A stretch of DNA of 64,000 nt from an uncultured candidate division WPS-2 bacterium (GTDB lineage: Bacteria; Vulcanimicrobiota; Vulcanimicrobiia; Vulcanimicrobiales; Vulcanimicrobiaceae): NCBI GenBank assembly GCA_937927945.1, contig CALEYW010000019.1, positions 6,953-70,952 on the forward strand, written 5' to 3'. The translations under genes and the position numbers were made by a program. The number at the start of each line of letters is the position of its first letter. Within the stretch, counting starts at the first letter, position 1. Below are positions 14,954 through 24,129 of the stretch, in pieces. The notes under the pieces were generated by a model. That model had not been told where the DNA came from. It made no database searches and was given only the letters and a program-made list of their open reading frames with translations.

Positions 14954-17887
14954 ATGCATGTCGATGTTCTTGAGTCCCACGATCTCTGGACGCTATCCCC
15001 CGCAGAGCACGCTGCGGTTGCCGCGAAGAGCATGGCAAACCGTCTCAGCTTCGCCTTGCTCCTCAAATACTTCGGCATCTATGGGCAGTTCCCGAGGTCG
15101 CTAGGCGAACTTGACCGCGGTGTGATCGCCACTCTTGCAAAGCAAATCGGCAGCGCAGTAACAACTCGCCACGAGGCCTTCGAGCTAGACCGGACCGTCA
15201 AGAGGCATCGCGCTGAGATCCGGGCGTTCTTTGGCTTCCGCGGAGCCACGGTGCGGGATGCTGCGGAGCTAACGGATTGGTTACGCGACAATGCCGTCGT
15301 CGAAGGCCGCGATCGAGAGCAGCTTGCCCGTACCCTCGAACTTGAGTGCAGGCGACGAACGCTTGAGCCGCCAGCGCCCGAACGCATCGACCGCATCGTG
15401 CGAGCCGCCGTACATGCCTACGAGGATCGTTTCTATCACGAGACCTGGGCAAAGCTGTCGCCGCACACGCGCACGCGGCTCGATGAACTCCTTCGCCCTG
15501 CCGGCGACGACGTCGACGATGAAGACACATCGAGCCGCGCTGTGATCAATACGCTCCGCAGTGACCCCGGGCGCGCAGGCGTAAACAGTATTCGTGAGGA
15601 GATGGCGAAGCTTACGACCATCCGTGATCTCGAGCTTCCGGCTGACCTCTTCGCGAACACTCGCGCAGCCGAGCTCGAACTCTATCGACAACGGGTGGCT
15701 GTCGAAACGCCTTGGGAACTGCGCCGGCATCCAGATGAAGCCCGGCTGACATGGCTCGCAGCCTTTGCACACTTGCGCGGCCGCGCGATCACGGATTCGC
15801 TTACCGACTTGCTCATCGAGACCATTCACCGCATCAATTCCAAAGCCGACCGGCGCGTCAGCGAGGCGTTGCTGGACGATCTCAAGCGCGTGACCGGCAA
15901 AACCAACATTCTCTTCCAGGTCGCGGATGCGACGCTTTCAAATCCGGACGGAGTTGTACGCGACGTCGTCTTCCCGATCGTGAGCGAGGCGGCACTTCGC
16001 GAGCTGGTAAAGGAATGGAAAGCGACGGGACCCGCCTTCCGCAACACGTTACGAACCTTCATTCGATGCTCGTACCAGTCGCATTATCGCCAGATGGTGC
16101 CGCAGTTGCTTGAGGTGCTCGATTTCCGCTCGAACAATGCCGTGCATCGCCCGGTCATCCGAGCCCTGGAAGTCATCAAGCGATACGCCGGGACGAAGTT
16201 GCAGAGCTTCCCGGTGGACGAAGACGTCCCGCTCGACTTTGTTCCACCGCTATGGCGTGACGTGGTGGTCGAAGAGGATGCAGAACGGCGGCCCCGCGTA
16301 AATCGGATCACTTACGAAATCGCCGCGCTAAATGCCCTGCGAGATCAGGTTCGCTGCAAGGAGATCCATGTCGCCGGCGCCGACCGGTACCGCAACCCAG
16401 ACGAGGATGTGCCGAAAGACTTCGATACGCAGCGAGAGGCCTATTATGAGGCACTCAAACTGCCACACGATTCAAAAACCTTTATCGCTGGCCTGCGCAA
16501 TGAGATGCGCGAGGCACTGCAAACCTTTAACGACGGCTTGGTGCGTAACCCGGCGGTTCGCATTACGAATAAAGGTGGCGGTTGGATCGGGCTCTCGCCG
16601 CTTGAACCGCAAGCCGAGCCGCAAAACCTCGCGGCCTTGAAGAGCGAGCTCGGCGAGGCTTGGCCGATGACCTCGCTACTCGATATGCTCAAGGAAACCG
16701 ACCTTCGGCTCAACTTTACCGATGTGCTGCGAAGCGCGACATCCTACGAAACACTGGACCGCGACCTGCTCCGGCCACGGCTGTTACTCTGTTTGCACGG
16801 AATTGGGACGAATGCCGGACTGCAGCGCATGAACGCCGCGCATCACGGGGCAACCTATCGCGATCTTGTCTACGTGCGCCGGCGGTATATTACCGTTGAC
16901 CAGCTCCGCAAGGCGATCGCGATCGTCACGGATGGCACCCTTCACGCGCGTAACCCGGCGATTTGGGGAGACGGCACCACGGCGTGCGCGTCGGATTCCA
17001 AACATTTTGGAGCCTGGGACCAGAATCTGACGACCCAGTGGCACATGCGCTATGGCGGACGAGGCGTGATGATCTACTGGCATGTCGAGCGCAAGTCGCT
17101 GTGCATCCATTCTCAGCTCAAATCGCCATCGTCCTCAGAAGTCGCCTCCATGATCGAGGGAGTCATTCGACACCTTTCGGAAATGATCGTAGATCGCCAG
17201 TACGTTGATAGCCACGGCCAGAGCGAAGTTGCCTTCGCTTTCTGTCGGCTCTTAGGGTTCCAATTGCTCCCCCGGCTCAAGGCCATCCACTCGCAGCGGC
17301 TATATCGCCCGGACTCGAGTAAGGCCGGCGCCTACAAGCGTCTGGAGCACGTGTTGACACGGCCGATCGATTGGGACCTGATCAGTCAACAGTACGACGA
17401 AATGGTGAAGTACACGACGGCTCTCCGCCTGGGCACCGCTCAAACGGAAGCGATCCTGCGACGTTTCACGCGTACCAACGTCACTCATCCGACCTACAAG
17501 GCTTTCGCGGAACTCGGTAAGGCGGTCAAGACCATCTTTCTGTGTCGCTATCTGCATTCCGAGCCGCTTCGGCGCGAGATCAACGAAGGACTCAACGTCA
17601 TAGAGCAGTGGAATGGGGCGAACGACTTTGTCTTTTTCGCGAAGCGCGGCGAACTCGCGAGCAATCGCCGAGAAGATCACGAAGTTAGCATGCTCTCGTT
17701 GCACCTGCTGCAAAATTGCATGGTCTACATCAACACGCTCATGATGCAGCAGATTCTTAGCCGACCTCAGTGGTCAACGCGGATGACGGCTGTTGATCTT
17801 CGCGCCCTCACCCCGCTCGTTTGGGAGCACGTGAACCCCTACGGACGGTACGAACTCAATATGGAAAGTCGCCTGGCACTCGCGTGA
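14954..17887 (+). CDS. tnpA: Tn3-family transposase (TnpA)
   Basis: A 977-residue DDE transposase, the normal length for Tn3. The catalytic triad can be placed: Asp681 in CASDSKHFG, Asp752 in YVDSHGQSE and Glu900 in RGELASNRRED. LSLHLLQNCMVYINTL and the C-terminal WEHVNPYGRYELN are family signatures. The N-terminal part binds the terminal repeats. The ATG at 14954 follows GGAGAG. The gene is intact and ends 120 bases from the right repeat. A strong hairpin follows its stop. Confidence 0.96.
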   Translation: MHVDVLESHDLWTLSPAEHAAVAAKSMANRLSFALLLKYFGIYGQFPRSLGELDRGVIATLAKQIGSAVTTRHEAFELDRTVKRHRAEIRAFFGFRGATVRDAAELTDWLRDNAVVEGRDREQLARTLELECRRRTLEPPAPERIDRIVRAAVHAYEDRFYHETWAKLSPHTRTRLDELLRPAGDDVDDEDTSSRAVINTLRSDPGRAGVNSIREEMAKLTTIRDLELPADLFANTRAAELELYRQRVAVETPWELRRHPDEARLTWLAAFAHLRGRAITDSLTDLLIETIHRINSKADRRVSEALLDDLKRVTGKTNILFQVADATLSNPDGVVRDVVFPIVSEAALRELVKEWKATGPAFRNTLRTFIRCSYQSHYRQMVPQLLEVLDFRSNNAVHRPVIRALEVIKRYAGTKLQSFPVDEDVPLDFVPPLWRDVVVEEDAERRPRVNRITYEIAALNALRDQVRCKEIHVAGADRYRNPDEDVPKDFDTQREAYYEALKLPHDSKTFIAGLRNEMREALQTFNDGLVRNPAVRITNKGGGWIGLSPLEPQAEPQNLAALKSELGEAWPMTSLLDMLKETDLRLNFTDVLRSATSYETLDRDLLRPRLLLCLHGIGTNAGLQRMNAAHHGATYRDLVYVRRRYITVDQLRKAIAIVTDGTLHARNPAIWGDGTTACASDSKHFGAWDQNLTTQWHMRYGGRGVMIYWHVERKSLCIHSQLKSPSSSEVASMIEGVIRHLSEMIVDRQYVDSHGQSEVAFAFCRLLGFQLLPRLKAIHSQRLYRPDSSKAGAYKRLEHVLTRPIDWDLISQQYDEMVKYTTALRLGTAQTEAILRRFTRTNVTHPTYKAFAELGKAVKTIFLCRYLHSEPLRREINEGLNVIEQWNGANDFVFFAKRGELASNRREDHEVSMLSLHLLQNCMVYINTLMMQQILSRPQWSTRMTAVDLRALTPLVWEHVNPYGRYELNMESRLALA

Positions 17888-17889
17888 AG

Positions 17890-17922
17890 GCCGGCAGGAA
17901 CTTACCATTGGTCCCTGCCGGC
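17890..17922 (+). terminator. Hairpin after tnpA
   Basis: GCCGGCAGG (17890-17898) pairs perfectly with CCTGCCGGC (17914-17922), three bases after the tnpA stop. There is no U-run, so termination would be weak or factor-assisted. It may also shield the end from outward transcription. Confidence 0.55.
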
Positions 17923-18007
17923 GCCCCCCGAGAGCCGAGCGACAAACAAACTCCCCGAGGCCTCACAGCTAGCCGCCGGTGGCTACCGCCCGACGCGGCC
18001 CTCGGGC

Positions 18008-18045
18008 CAAGTGGCCCCTCATGGCGCAACTGCGCGTTTAACCCC
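18008..18045 (-). repeat. Tn3 right terminal inverted repeat
   Basis: Read on the minus strand it starts GGGGTTAAACGCGCAG and contains ATGAGGGGCCACTT, matching the left end at 31 of 38 positions. Confidence 0.92.
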
Positions 18046-18050
18046 AGGTT
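18046..18050. repeat. Target site duplication, right copy
   Basis: AGGTT, identical to 5180-5184. It overlaps the stop codon (18049-18051) of the adjacent minus-strand gene, so the insertion left that gene intact. Confidence 0.9.
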
Positions 18051-18624
18051 AGACGGAGATCAACAGCAGGCGGCCGAGCGGAGCCGCCTCAAGGCGCACC
18101 TTGCCGATGACGTCGCGAAACCGCGTTGCTACCGCGTTCGCCCGAGCCGGGTCACGTGCGCGTAGATCTTCCCAGGCACCCGGCTGCAGCGCCGCGTCGA
18201 CCGCGCCGCGCAGCATCTCGGCGTCGGCTTCATCCAGCGCCGCAATCGCCGCCGGCTCAGGAAGGCTCATCTGCGCCGCGGGCGCACGTCGACGTCGCAA
18301 ATCAACGTCATGAGCGAAGAACGCCTCGCCGCGGTCGCAGCTTCGGCACGCTCGGCCCTTTGACTCGGTGCCAGCGAAGGCGTGCGGCACGATCCCGAGC
18401 TCAGCGAGCAGCTCTCGCCGCCTCTTCACCGTCTCGGGACTCGCAATCCACCATGCCTCCTCGACCGACGCCGGCGGCACGATCGCGCGAAAACCACGAA
18501 CCGAACTCCGCCGTCGCGGCCGCTTCCGGCGCCCGGGAACATCGAATGCGCCGAGCACCGCTGCACCCTGTCCGTCGCCCTCACACGCTTGCGCCGCGCC
18601 GGCGCCACCCGCTGCCGCGTGCAT
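18049..18624 (-). CDS. Hypothetical protein with CxxC motif
   Basis: A 191-residue protein. An alanine/arginine-rich N-terminal 45 residues precede a helical region (SVEEAWWIASPETVKRRREL). A CRSCDRGEAFFAH segment (about 93-105) follows whose paired cysteines and histidine could bind metal. The ATG overlaps the previous stop (TAATG). Its stop codon lies in the transposon target duplication. No family is recognised. It belongs to the lipoprotein operon but has no signal peptide. Confidence 0.55.
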   Translation of the reverse strand: MHAAAGGAGAAQACEGDGQGAAVLGAFDVPGRRKRPRRRSSVRGFRAIVPPASVEEAWWIASPETVKRRRELLAELGIVPHAFAGTESKGRACRSCDRGEAFFAHDVDLRRRRAPAAQMSLPEPAAIAALDEADAEMLRGAVDAALQPGAWEDLRARDPARANAVATRFRDVIGKVRLEAAPLGRLLLISV

Positions 18625-19145
18625 TAGGGCTGTTTCCGCTGCGTCGAGTTGAGCGTCGTCGAGATCGCGCCTGTCTGCCCGAAGAACGCCAGGATGATTT
18701 GCACGGTGCGCCCGTGCGCGTCGATCGTCGTCGCGTAGATGGCTGGCGGCTGGGCCGGCGCCGGCGGCGTGTACGACACGTAGACCTGCGTGATCGCGTT
18801 CGTAAAGATCATCGTCGGGGACGTCGCCGTACCGGCGGTCGTGCCGAAGGTCAGCGAGCCGGTCGGCACCGCGTAGACGTTCAGCGGCTGCGCCAGCGAT
18901 GTTCCTTGACCGATCCCGCCGTTGCCGTTCGCAAGACCGATCGACACGGCGTAGGTGCCGGCAACGAGCGGACTCGGTAGCTGCTGGAAGGTGAAGGCCA
19001 TATCCGTCACCTCCACCGGCGCTCGCGGCGCCGGGTGCGCGTTCAGAAACGCACCGCCGCCGCCGTTGCAGCCGCCGAGAGCGACGACCAACACCGCGGC
19101 GCCAGCGCTGCGCATCGCGGTCTTGATCCACGTCATTTGCTTCAT
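18624..19145 (-). CDS. Small lipoprotein
   Basis: A 173-residue predicted lipoprotein. The start at 19145 (MKQMTWIKTAM) is chosen because it begins a signal peptide ending in lipobox LGGC followed by NGGGG. The mature part is beta-rich, with extracellular-type composition (Thr, Ala, Gly). No family is recognised. It lies four bases after the previous gene and overlaps the next one. Confidence 0.7.
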   Translation of the reverse strand: MKQMTWIKTAMRSAGAAVLVVALGGCNGGGGAFLNAHPAPRAPVEVTDMAFTFQQLPSPLVAGTYAVSIGLANGNGGIGQGTSLAQPLNVYAVPTGSLTFGTTAGTATSPTMIFTNAITQVYVSYTPPAPAQPPAIYATTIDAHGRTVQIILAFFGQTGAISTTLNSTQRKQP

Positions 19146-19149
19146 CGGC

Positions 19150-20211
19150 CTACCGCGCCGCCGTAACGGTAACGGGAACGGTGACCGATTGGCCGTACAC
19201 GTCACGCGCCGTGAACGAGCACGAGCCGACGCGGATCCCGCCGACCTGAACGGTCGCGACGCTGCCCACGCGAACCGCTTTGCTGAACGACGCGAAGCCG
19301 ACGCACGTGTTCGTCTTGTCGTAGACCTGCGAATACCCGTCCTCGGAGATCGCCATAGCGACCTGCGAGCCTGCCGCCACCGTCGGCGCCTTCGGCGCGA
19401 TCACGAGCGGCGGGTAAGCGACGAGCACCGGCACCGTCACGGGCTGGCCGTAGACGTCCTTAGCCGTGTACGAGCACGACCCCGGCGCAATACCCGTTGC
19501 CTGCACCGTTGCGACGGAGCCGACGCGATTCGCTGCGCCGAACGTCGCTAGGCCAGCGCACGTGTTCGACTTCGCATAGACCTGGGTGTAGCCGTTCTCG
19601 CTGATCGTAATCGGCTGCGTCGCGAATGCGCCCGCCGTCGCCAGCGTGATGCTCCGCGGCAGCACCGACAGCGCGCTGTAGTCCACGCCGTTCACCGTCA
19701 CGTCCTCGCTCGCACGGCTGGTGACGTCGGCGAGGTGGAACTTTGCCACGCCGCCCACTGGCAAAAACGCGACGAACCCGTTGAGCGAGACATTGAGCTG
19801 CGCCGAGACACTTCCGGGCAGCAGCGTCGCCTGCACCACGTCGCCGAGATTCACGTTGCACGGCCGCACCGTGACGTAGAGCGGCTGATACGGCTTGACA
19901 ACGAACGGCGACGTATACGCGTACGCCTGATCGCCCGTCTGCGGCTTCTCGTACGGGTAGAGCTTCGTCGGGTCAGCCGGGCACACGAACGGCGTCGGAG
20001 CGTCTTTGAACGGCTGCGCAACGGTGACTTGTACCGTGTCTCCGACATTCGTTGCCAAGTAGGGCTGCAGCGACTGGACGCTGCGCGCGCCGGCACTCGC
20101 GGGCGCGCCGACGTCGTGCTGGGCTACCGGGACTTCGTGCGACGGCCCGGAGCCTCCGGCCGAACACGCAACGAGCGACAACGCCACGAGGGCGCCGAGA
20201 ATGATCCTCAT
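19150..20211 (-). CDS. Lipoprotein with two tandem beta repeats
   Basis: A 353-residue lipoprotein; the start at 20211 begins signal peptide MRIILGALVALSLVACSAGG. The C-terminal half has two copies of an about 85-residue module. Each carries ISENGYTQVYAKSNTC / ISEDGYSQVYDKTNTC, then a GSCSYTAKDVYGQPVTVPV / GSCSFTARDVYGQSVTVPV ending. Each module has two cysteines, likely a disulfide. It looks like a surface or periplasmic Ig-like repeat protein. Start upstream of 20211 is excluded because that stretch lacks a signal sequence. Confidence 0.7.
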   Translation of the reverse strand: MRIILGALVALSLVACSAGGSGPSHEVPVAQHDVGAPASAGARSVQSLQPYLATNVGDTVQVTVAQPFKDAPTPFVCPADPTKLYPYEKPQTGDQAYAYTSPFVVKPYQPLYVTVRPCNVNLGDVVQATLLPGSVSAQLNVSLNGFVAFLPVGGVAKFHLADVTSRASEDVTVNGVDYSALSVLPRSITLATAGAFATQPITISENGYTQVYAKSNTCAGLATFGAANRVGSVATVQATGIAPGSCSYTAKDVYGQPVTVPVLVAYPPLVIAPKAPTVAAGSQVAMAISEDGYSQVYDKTNTCVGFASFSKAVRVGSVATVQVGGIRVGSCSFTARDVYGQSVTVPVTVTAAR

Positions 20212-20270
20212 GATTTGACAAACCGCCCTTTCCGTTTGGCGAGTGGGAGATGAGGAATAGGCGTGATCCA

Positions 20271-22031
20271 TCACCGGATCGCGCCGATCGAAGCATTCTG
20301 GAACTCCGCAAACCACATGCGGCCATCGGGGCCGAGCACCATGTACGAAGGCCGACTCGATGCGGTGGGCAGTTGCGGGAACGTCGTGTAGACACCGCCG
20401 GTGCTGATCTCAGCGATGCGGTTGCCCGCCGGCGAGCGTTCCGTGAACCAAATCTGATTGTCGCGGCCGACACCGATGCCGGAGAACCCGTTGCCGGCGA
20501 CGCCAGGGTATTCGGTGAACCCCGTCCCGTTCGTGTTGATCGCGGCGACGGCGCCGCTGTTCTCCGTGAACCAAATACGCCCGTCCGGACCAGCCACCAG
20601 CTGCGTCGGCGCGGACCCGATGCCGCCGGCGGCAGAACCGACGTTGTACTCGCTGATCGCACCCGTGCTCGTGTTGATCGCACCGAGTTTGTTCGCAGCT
20701 GATTCAGCGAACCACATACGGCCGTCGCCGCCGGCCGTAATCCCTGCGGGAGTCGAGCTGGCCGTCGGAATCCCGTACGTCGTGACGGTACAGCCGGTCG
20801 TCGTAATCTTTCCGACGAGGTTGGCTCCGTTGTCCGTAAACCACACGTTGCCGTCGCTACCCTTCGCCGTCACCGCGGGCCGTGAGCTCGGATTAGGGAG
20901 CGTGCATTCAGAGACGACGCCGGCGGGCGTGATGCTGCCGACCTTGTTCGTTGCTGTCTCCGCAAACCACACATTGCCGTCTGGGCCAAGCGACGACCCC
21001 GCGGGCGACGCTGAGGCCGTCAACGTCGAATAGTTGGCGGCGACGCCCGCCGGCGTCATCTTGCCGATCGTGCTCGTCGTAAGCTCGGGATACCAGAGGT
21101 TCCCGTCCGAGCCCACCGTGATGCTGGCGGGCCCGGATCCCGTGGTCGCATATTGCGTGAGCTGCTGCGCCACGGCGAACGACGCGCTGCCCGCAGAGCC
21201 GCTGCTCGGCGTCCCGGTGATGGTCGGTGAGAACGACGTCGTGCTTTGCGCCGTCGTCAGATTCGCGCCGTTGTAAGTCACGGTGATGTTGGAAGCCGGC
21301 GACGACAGCGTCGACGTCGAGAGCGACGTTGTCGTCCCGCCGCCGGCGACGGCAAGCGAAATGGTCACGGGGTTGCCGCTGGAGTCCGAATACGTGTCCG
21401 CGACAATGACGTTGCCGTCCGCGTCGAGCGCCGCGACCGCGACCGGCTGCGTGATGCTCACGCTCGGATCCACAAGCGGCAGCGCCAACGATACGCCGAC
21501 GCTCGAGACGACGCCGAGCATCGTGAACGACACCGAGTTTGACGTTGCCGCCGTCACGGTCTGCGCCGCGGCCATTCCCCACCCGAGCTGGTGCGCGGTA
21601 CCCGGAATCGCACCCGCTACCGGGGCCAGGTCATAGCTCGTCACAACAACGTCGTCGCTACCGACCGGTGCCGGAATCGGAACCGTGCAGATCCGTCCGC
21701 CGCCCCCGGCCGAGCACACCGGGGCGCCCGACACGTCGACCGTCGACGTCGTCAGCGCGGCCGGATTGTTGACTCGCGGGGACTTGTAGACCGCGATCGA
21801 GAGGCCTTTCGTATTTATCGCCACGCTCTGGATGCGCCGGCGGCGACCTGTAGCCGTTACGCTAGGCGCAGGCACGATGAACCGCACCGAGAGAGTCCCC
21901 ATCGTGCTGGGGCCGGGCCCCTGAGGCAAAGCAGAGCCTCCGCCGCCACCGCCGCAACCGGCGAGAAGCGCGACAAGCAACGTGCCGACAACGGCGCGGC
22001 CGCGCGACGCCAGCAAAGGAAAGGACGTCAC
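20271..22031 (-). CDS. Vgb-type beta-propeller lipoprotein
   Basis: A 586-residue lipoprotein: signal peptide and lipobox LLAGC followed by six glycines. An Ig-like region (about 40-270) is followed by a C-terminal beta-propeller (about 275-586). The propeller is built of repeats such as GSDGNLWYPE, GPDGNVWFAE, GPDGRIWFTE and GPDGRMWFAE, spaced about 40-55 residues. These blades match the virginiamycin B lyase (Vgb)/NHL family, but the lyase active-site residues cannot be assigned, and binding or structural roles are equally possible. GTG start overlaps the previous stop (GTGA). Confidence 0.8.
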   Translation of the reverse strand: MTSFPLLASRGRAVVGTLLVALLAGCGGGGGGSALPQGPGPSTMGTLSVRFIVPAPSVTATGRRRRIQSVAINTKGLSIAVYKSPRVNNPAALTTSTVDVSGAPVCSAGGGGRICTVPIPAPVGSDDVVVTSYDLAPVAGAIPGTAHQLGWGMAAAQTVTAATSNSVSFTMLGVVSSVGVSLALPLVDPSVSITQPVAVAALDADGNVIVADTYSDSSGNPVTISLAVAGGGTTTSLSTSTLSSPASNITVTYNGANLTTAQSTTSFSPTITGTPSSGSAGSASFAVAQQLTQYATTGSGPASITVGSDGNLWYPELTTSTIGKMTPAGVAANYSTLTASASPAGSSLGPDGNVWFAETATNKVGSITPAGVVSECTLPNPSSRPAVTAKGSDGNVWFTDNGANLVGKITTTGCTVTTYGIPTASSTPAGITAGGDGRMWFAESAANKLGAINTSTGAISEYNVGSAAGGIGSAPTQLVAGPDGRIWFTENSGAVAAINTNGTGFTEYPGVAGNGFSGIGVGRDNQIWFTERSPAGNRIAEISTGGVYTTFPQLPTASSRPSYMVLGPDGRMWFAEFQNASIGAIR

Positions 22032-24073
22032 GGCGTAAACCTCACGACGTTGTTACTGTTGCGCTCGGTGAACCAGAGATTGCCGTCGGGCCCAACGGCG
22101 ATGCCCGATGGGGTGTTGCCGCTCATCCCGAGCGCCGCGCTTCCGACGAACCGCGTGACGGCGCCGAGCGTCGTGCCATTCAGCCCGGTTCCGACCTTGC
22201 CGATCGTGTGGCCGCCGAACGAATTGTCGGTGTACCACATATTCCCGTCGAGCCCGGCGACGATGTCCTTCGGCGATCCGACCGTCGTGCTGTACTCCGT
22301 GACGGTGCCGGACGTCGTGATGCGACCGATCTTGCTCTTGTTGTTCTCGGTGAACCAAAGCGCGCCATCCGGCCCGGCCGCAATTCGCACGAGCGTTGCT
22401 CCGGCCGAGATCCCCGTCGAATACGCCGTTAGGCTGCCGGCGACGGTTCCGTTGACTCCCGTTCCGATCGCATAGACCGTCGCGCCGTTCTGTGGAACCA
22501 TCCACATGCGCCCGTCAGGCCCCGCCGCGATCCCGATGCCCTGGAAGCCGACCAAGTATTCGACCAGCCCCGCGCCGCCGGTCGTAATGACTCCCACCAG
22601 GCTGCTCGTCGGCTCCGTGAACCACATCCGATTGTCAGGACCAGCCGCCACCGCGTCAGAACCAATCGAGATCGGATAATCGACCGTCGTGCCATCGGAG
22701 GCCATCGCCCCGACGCGCGTCGTCGAGGGTTCCGCATACCACATGCGTCCATCGGGACCGAGCGCAACCCCCGTCGGGTTTGAAGAAGGGGTCGCCGTCG
22801 CATAGCGCGTGATCGTGCCGTTCCGGTCGATCGCCCCGATCATCGACGTGTTGAACTCGCAGAACCACATGCGCCCATCGACGCCCATGTGCAGCGGGTC
22901 GAGGTTCCCCGACCCGCCCCCACCCGGTACCGCGAACTCCGTATAGCCGCCCGGCACGGTCAGCGGCGTCGTCGTTATCGTCGTAGCGACGTTGACCGCG
23001 ACCGACGTACTCGTCCCGACGTTATCGGAAAACGCGACGGAACAGCCCGCGGCGCCCGTTGACCCGGCGGTAATGACCGCGCTCGCGCTCGCGCCCGTTC
23101 CGCTCACCGCGCCCACCGAAGCAATGCCGCTGCAGGCGAGAGGCGTCGCGCTGTACGTCACGGTGTTCGGTGCGCCTGCCTCGCTGATGGCCGCCGTCGT
23201 CGTTTGACCCGCAGCGATGAAATTGGCAGCGCTGCCGCTTCCATACGGCCCCGAGAGCGCCACGAACATCGGCGACACATTTATAGTCGACGTCGCTACG
23301 CCGCTCGCCGAAATCGCAACGGTCGCGTAGTACCCGGCAGACCCGCCGCCGTCATAGGACACCTGCACCGCATCGGACGACCGCGTTACCGTCGCGGACG
23401 CGCCCACGTTGGATCCGTTCAGCTTCAGCGATACATGACCGATCCCACCGACTTCGGTCAGAGCGAGCGTAATTGGATTCGCGTACGGGTCGTTGACGCC
23501 CGCGACGATCGGCTCGTTCGCGTAATCTGTGGGCGCGAGCGCAAAGCCGACCTGATGAGCCGCGCCATCCGCAGAAAGCGACACGAACCCCGGGGCACCG
23601 TACGCGTTCACGATTCCGCCTACGTAGATCGTCGCGTTCGTCGTCGTACGGTCCACAACCGTGATTCCCGTGACCGAGCTCGTGGCGAGCGCGTGCGCCG
23701 TACCCGGAATTGCGCCAGCGACGGGCGCTTTATCATACGTCGTCGCTACCAGAGTATACGTGCCATGCGGCACGAGCGTCGTCGACGCGGTGCAGGTCCT
23801 CGGCGAACTCATCGAACCACCACATGCCGCCGACCCCGGCGACACGTCAACGACCGTCTCGGCCACTACGGTCGCTCCCGACATAACCTTCAAATCCACG
23901 CCCAGCGTCGCCGCCGAAATAAAGCGTGGCGCCCGCGCCGCCCCGCCCGGCGTCTTCGCCGAGCTCGCGCCTACGATCAGCCGCACGCCGACCGCCGCAG
24001 TCCCTTCGTCCGTACGTACGGGCAGAACGCTCGCGCTGCGTCCGCCGCAAGACGACAGAGCGAGAGCCAACAA
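22028..24073 (-). CDS. Vgb-type beta-propeller lipoprotein
   Basis: A 681-residue relative of the next gene: lipobox LSSCGG at the N terminus, Ig-like modules (about 30-350) and a propeller (about 355-681) with blades such as GVDGRMWFCE, GPDGRMWYAE, GPDNRMWFTE, GPDGALWFTE and GPDGNLWFTE. The TTG at 24073 is the first usual start. However, the in-frame codons just before it (YATALFPYLLLALALSSC) complete the signal helix, so the real start is probably a non-standard codon slightly upstream. It is coupled to the next gene by GTGA overlap. Confidence 0.78.
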   Translation of the reverse strand: MLALALSSCGGRSASVLPVRTDEGTAAVGVRLIVGASSAKTPGGAARAPRFISAATLGVDLKVMSGATVVAETVVDVSPGSAACGGSMSSPRTCTASTTLVPHGTYTLVATTYDKAPVAGAIPGTAHALATSSVTGITVVDRTTTNATIYVGGIVNAYGAPGFVSLSADGAAHQVGFALAPTDYANEPIVAGVNDPYANPITLALTEVGGIGHVSLKLNGSNVGASATVTRSSDAVQVSYDGGGSAGYYATVAISASGVATSTINVSPMFVALSGPYGSGSAANFIAAGQTTTAAISEAGAPNTVTYSATPLACSGIASVGAVSGTGASASAVITAGSTGAAGCSVAFSDNVGTSTSVAVNVATTITTTPLTVPGGYTEFAVPGGGGSGNLDPLHMGVDGRMWFCEFNTSMIGAIDRNGTITRYATATPSSNPTGVALGPDGRMWYAEPSTTRVGAMASDGTTVDYPISIGSDAVAAGPDNRMWFTEPTSSLVGVITTGGAGLVEYLVGFQGIGIAAGPDGRMWMVPQNGATVYAIGTGVNGTVAGSLTAYSTGISAGATLVRIAAGPDGALWFTENNKSKIGRITTSGTVTEYSTTVGSPKDIVAGLDGNMWYTDNSFGGHTIGKVGTGLNGTTLGAVTRFVGSAALGMSGNTPSGIAVGPDGNLWFTERNSNNVVRFTP

Positions 24074-24129
24074 CAGATACGGGAACAGGGCCGTGGCGTA
24101 CCACGGCCCTCCCGCGCTGCCGTTGGGGC

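Larger units (their letters stand above)
5185..18045 (+). mobile_element. Complete Tn3-family transposon with metal-related cargo
   Basis: A 12,861-bp unit bounded by 38-bp imperfect inverted repeats, both starting GGGGTTAA at the outer ends, flanked by a perfect 5-bp duplication AGGTT. The serine resolvase and res-like site lie near the left end and the DDE transposase near the right end, with cargo between: a CopC/CopD-type copper module with a barrel-like protein on the minus strand, then molybdate/tungstate genes. Having tnpR and tnpA at opposite ends around the cargo is less usual than adjacent genes. Intact ends, an intact transposase and the exact duplication suggest a recent, possibly still mobile insertion. 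Confidence 0.93.

Noticed and set aside
18049..19131. 360-codon minus-strand frame ending at the transposon
   Set aside because: Codons before 18624 are a shadow of the lipoprotein gene; the coupled ATG at 18624 gives a natural start.
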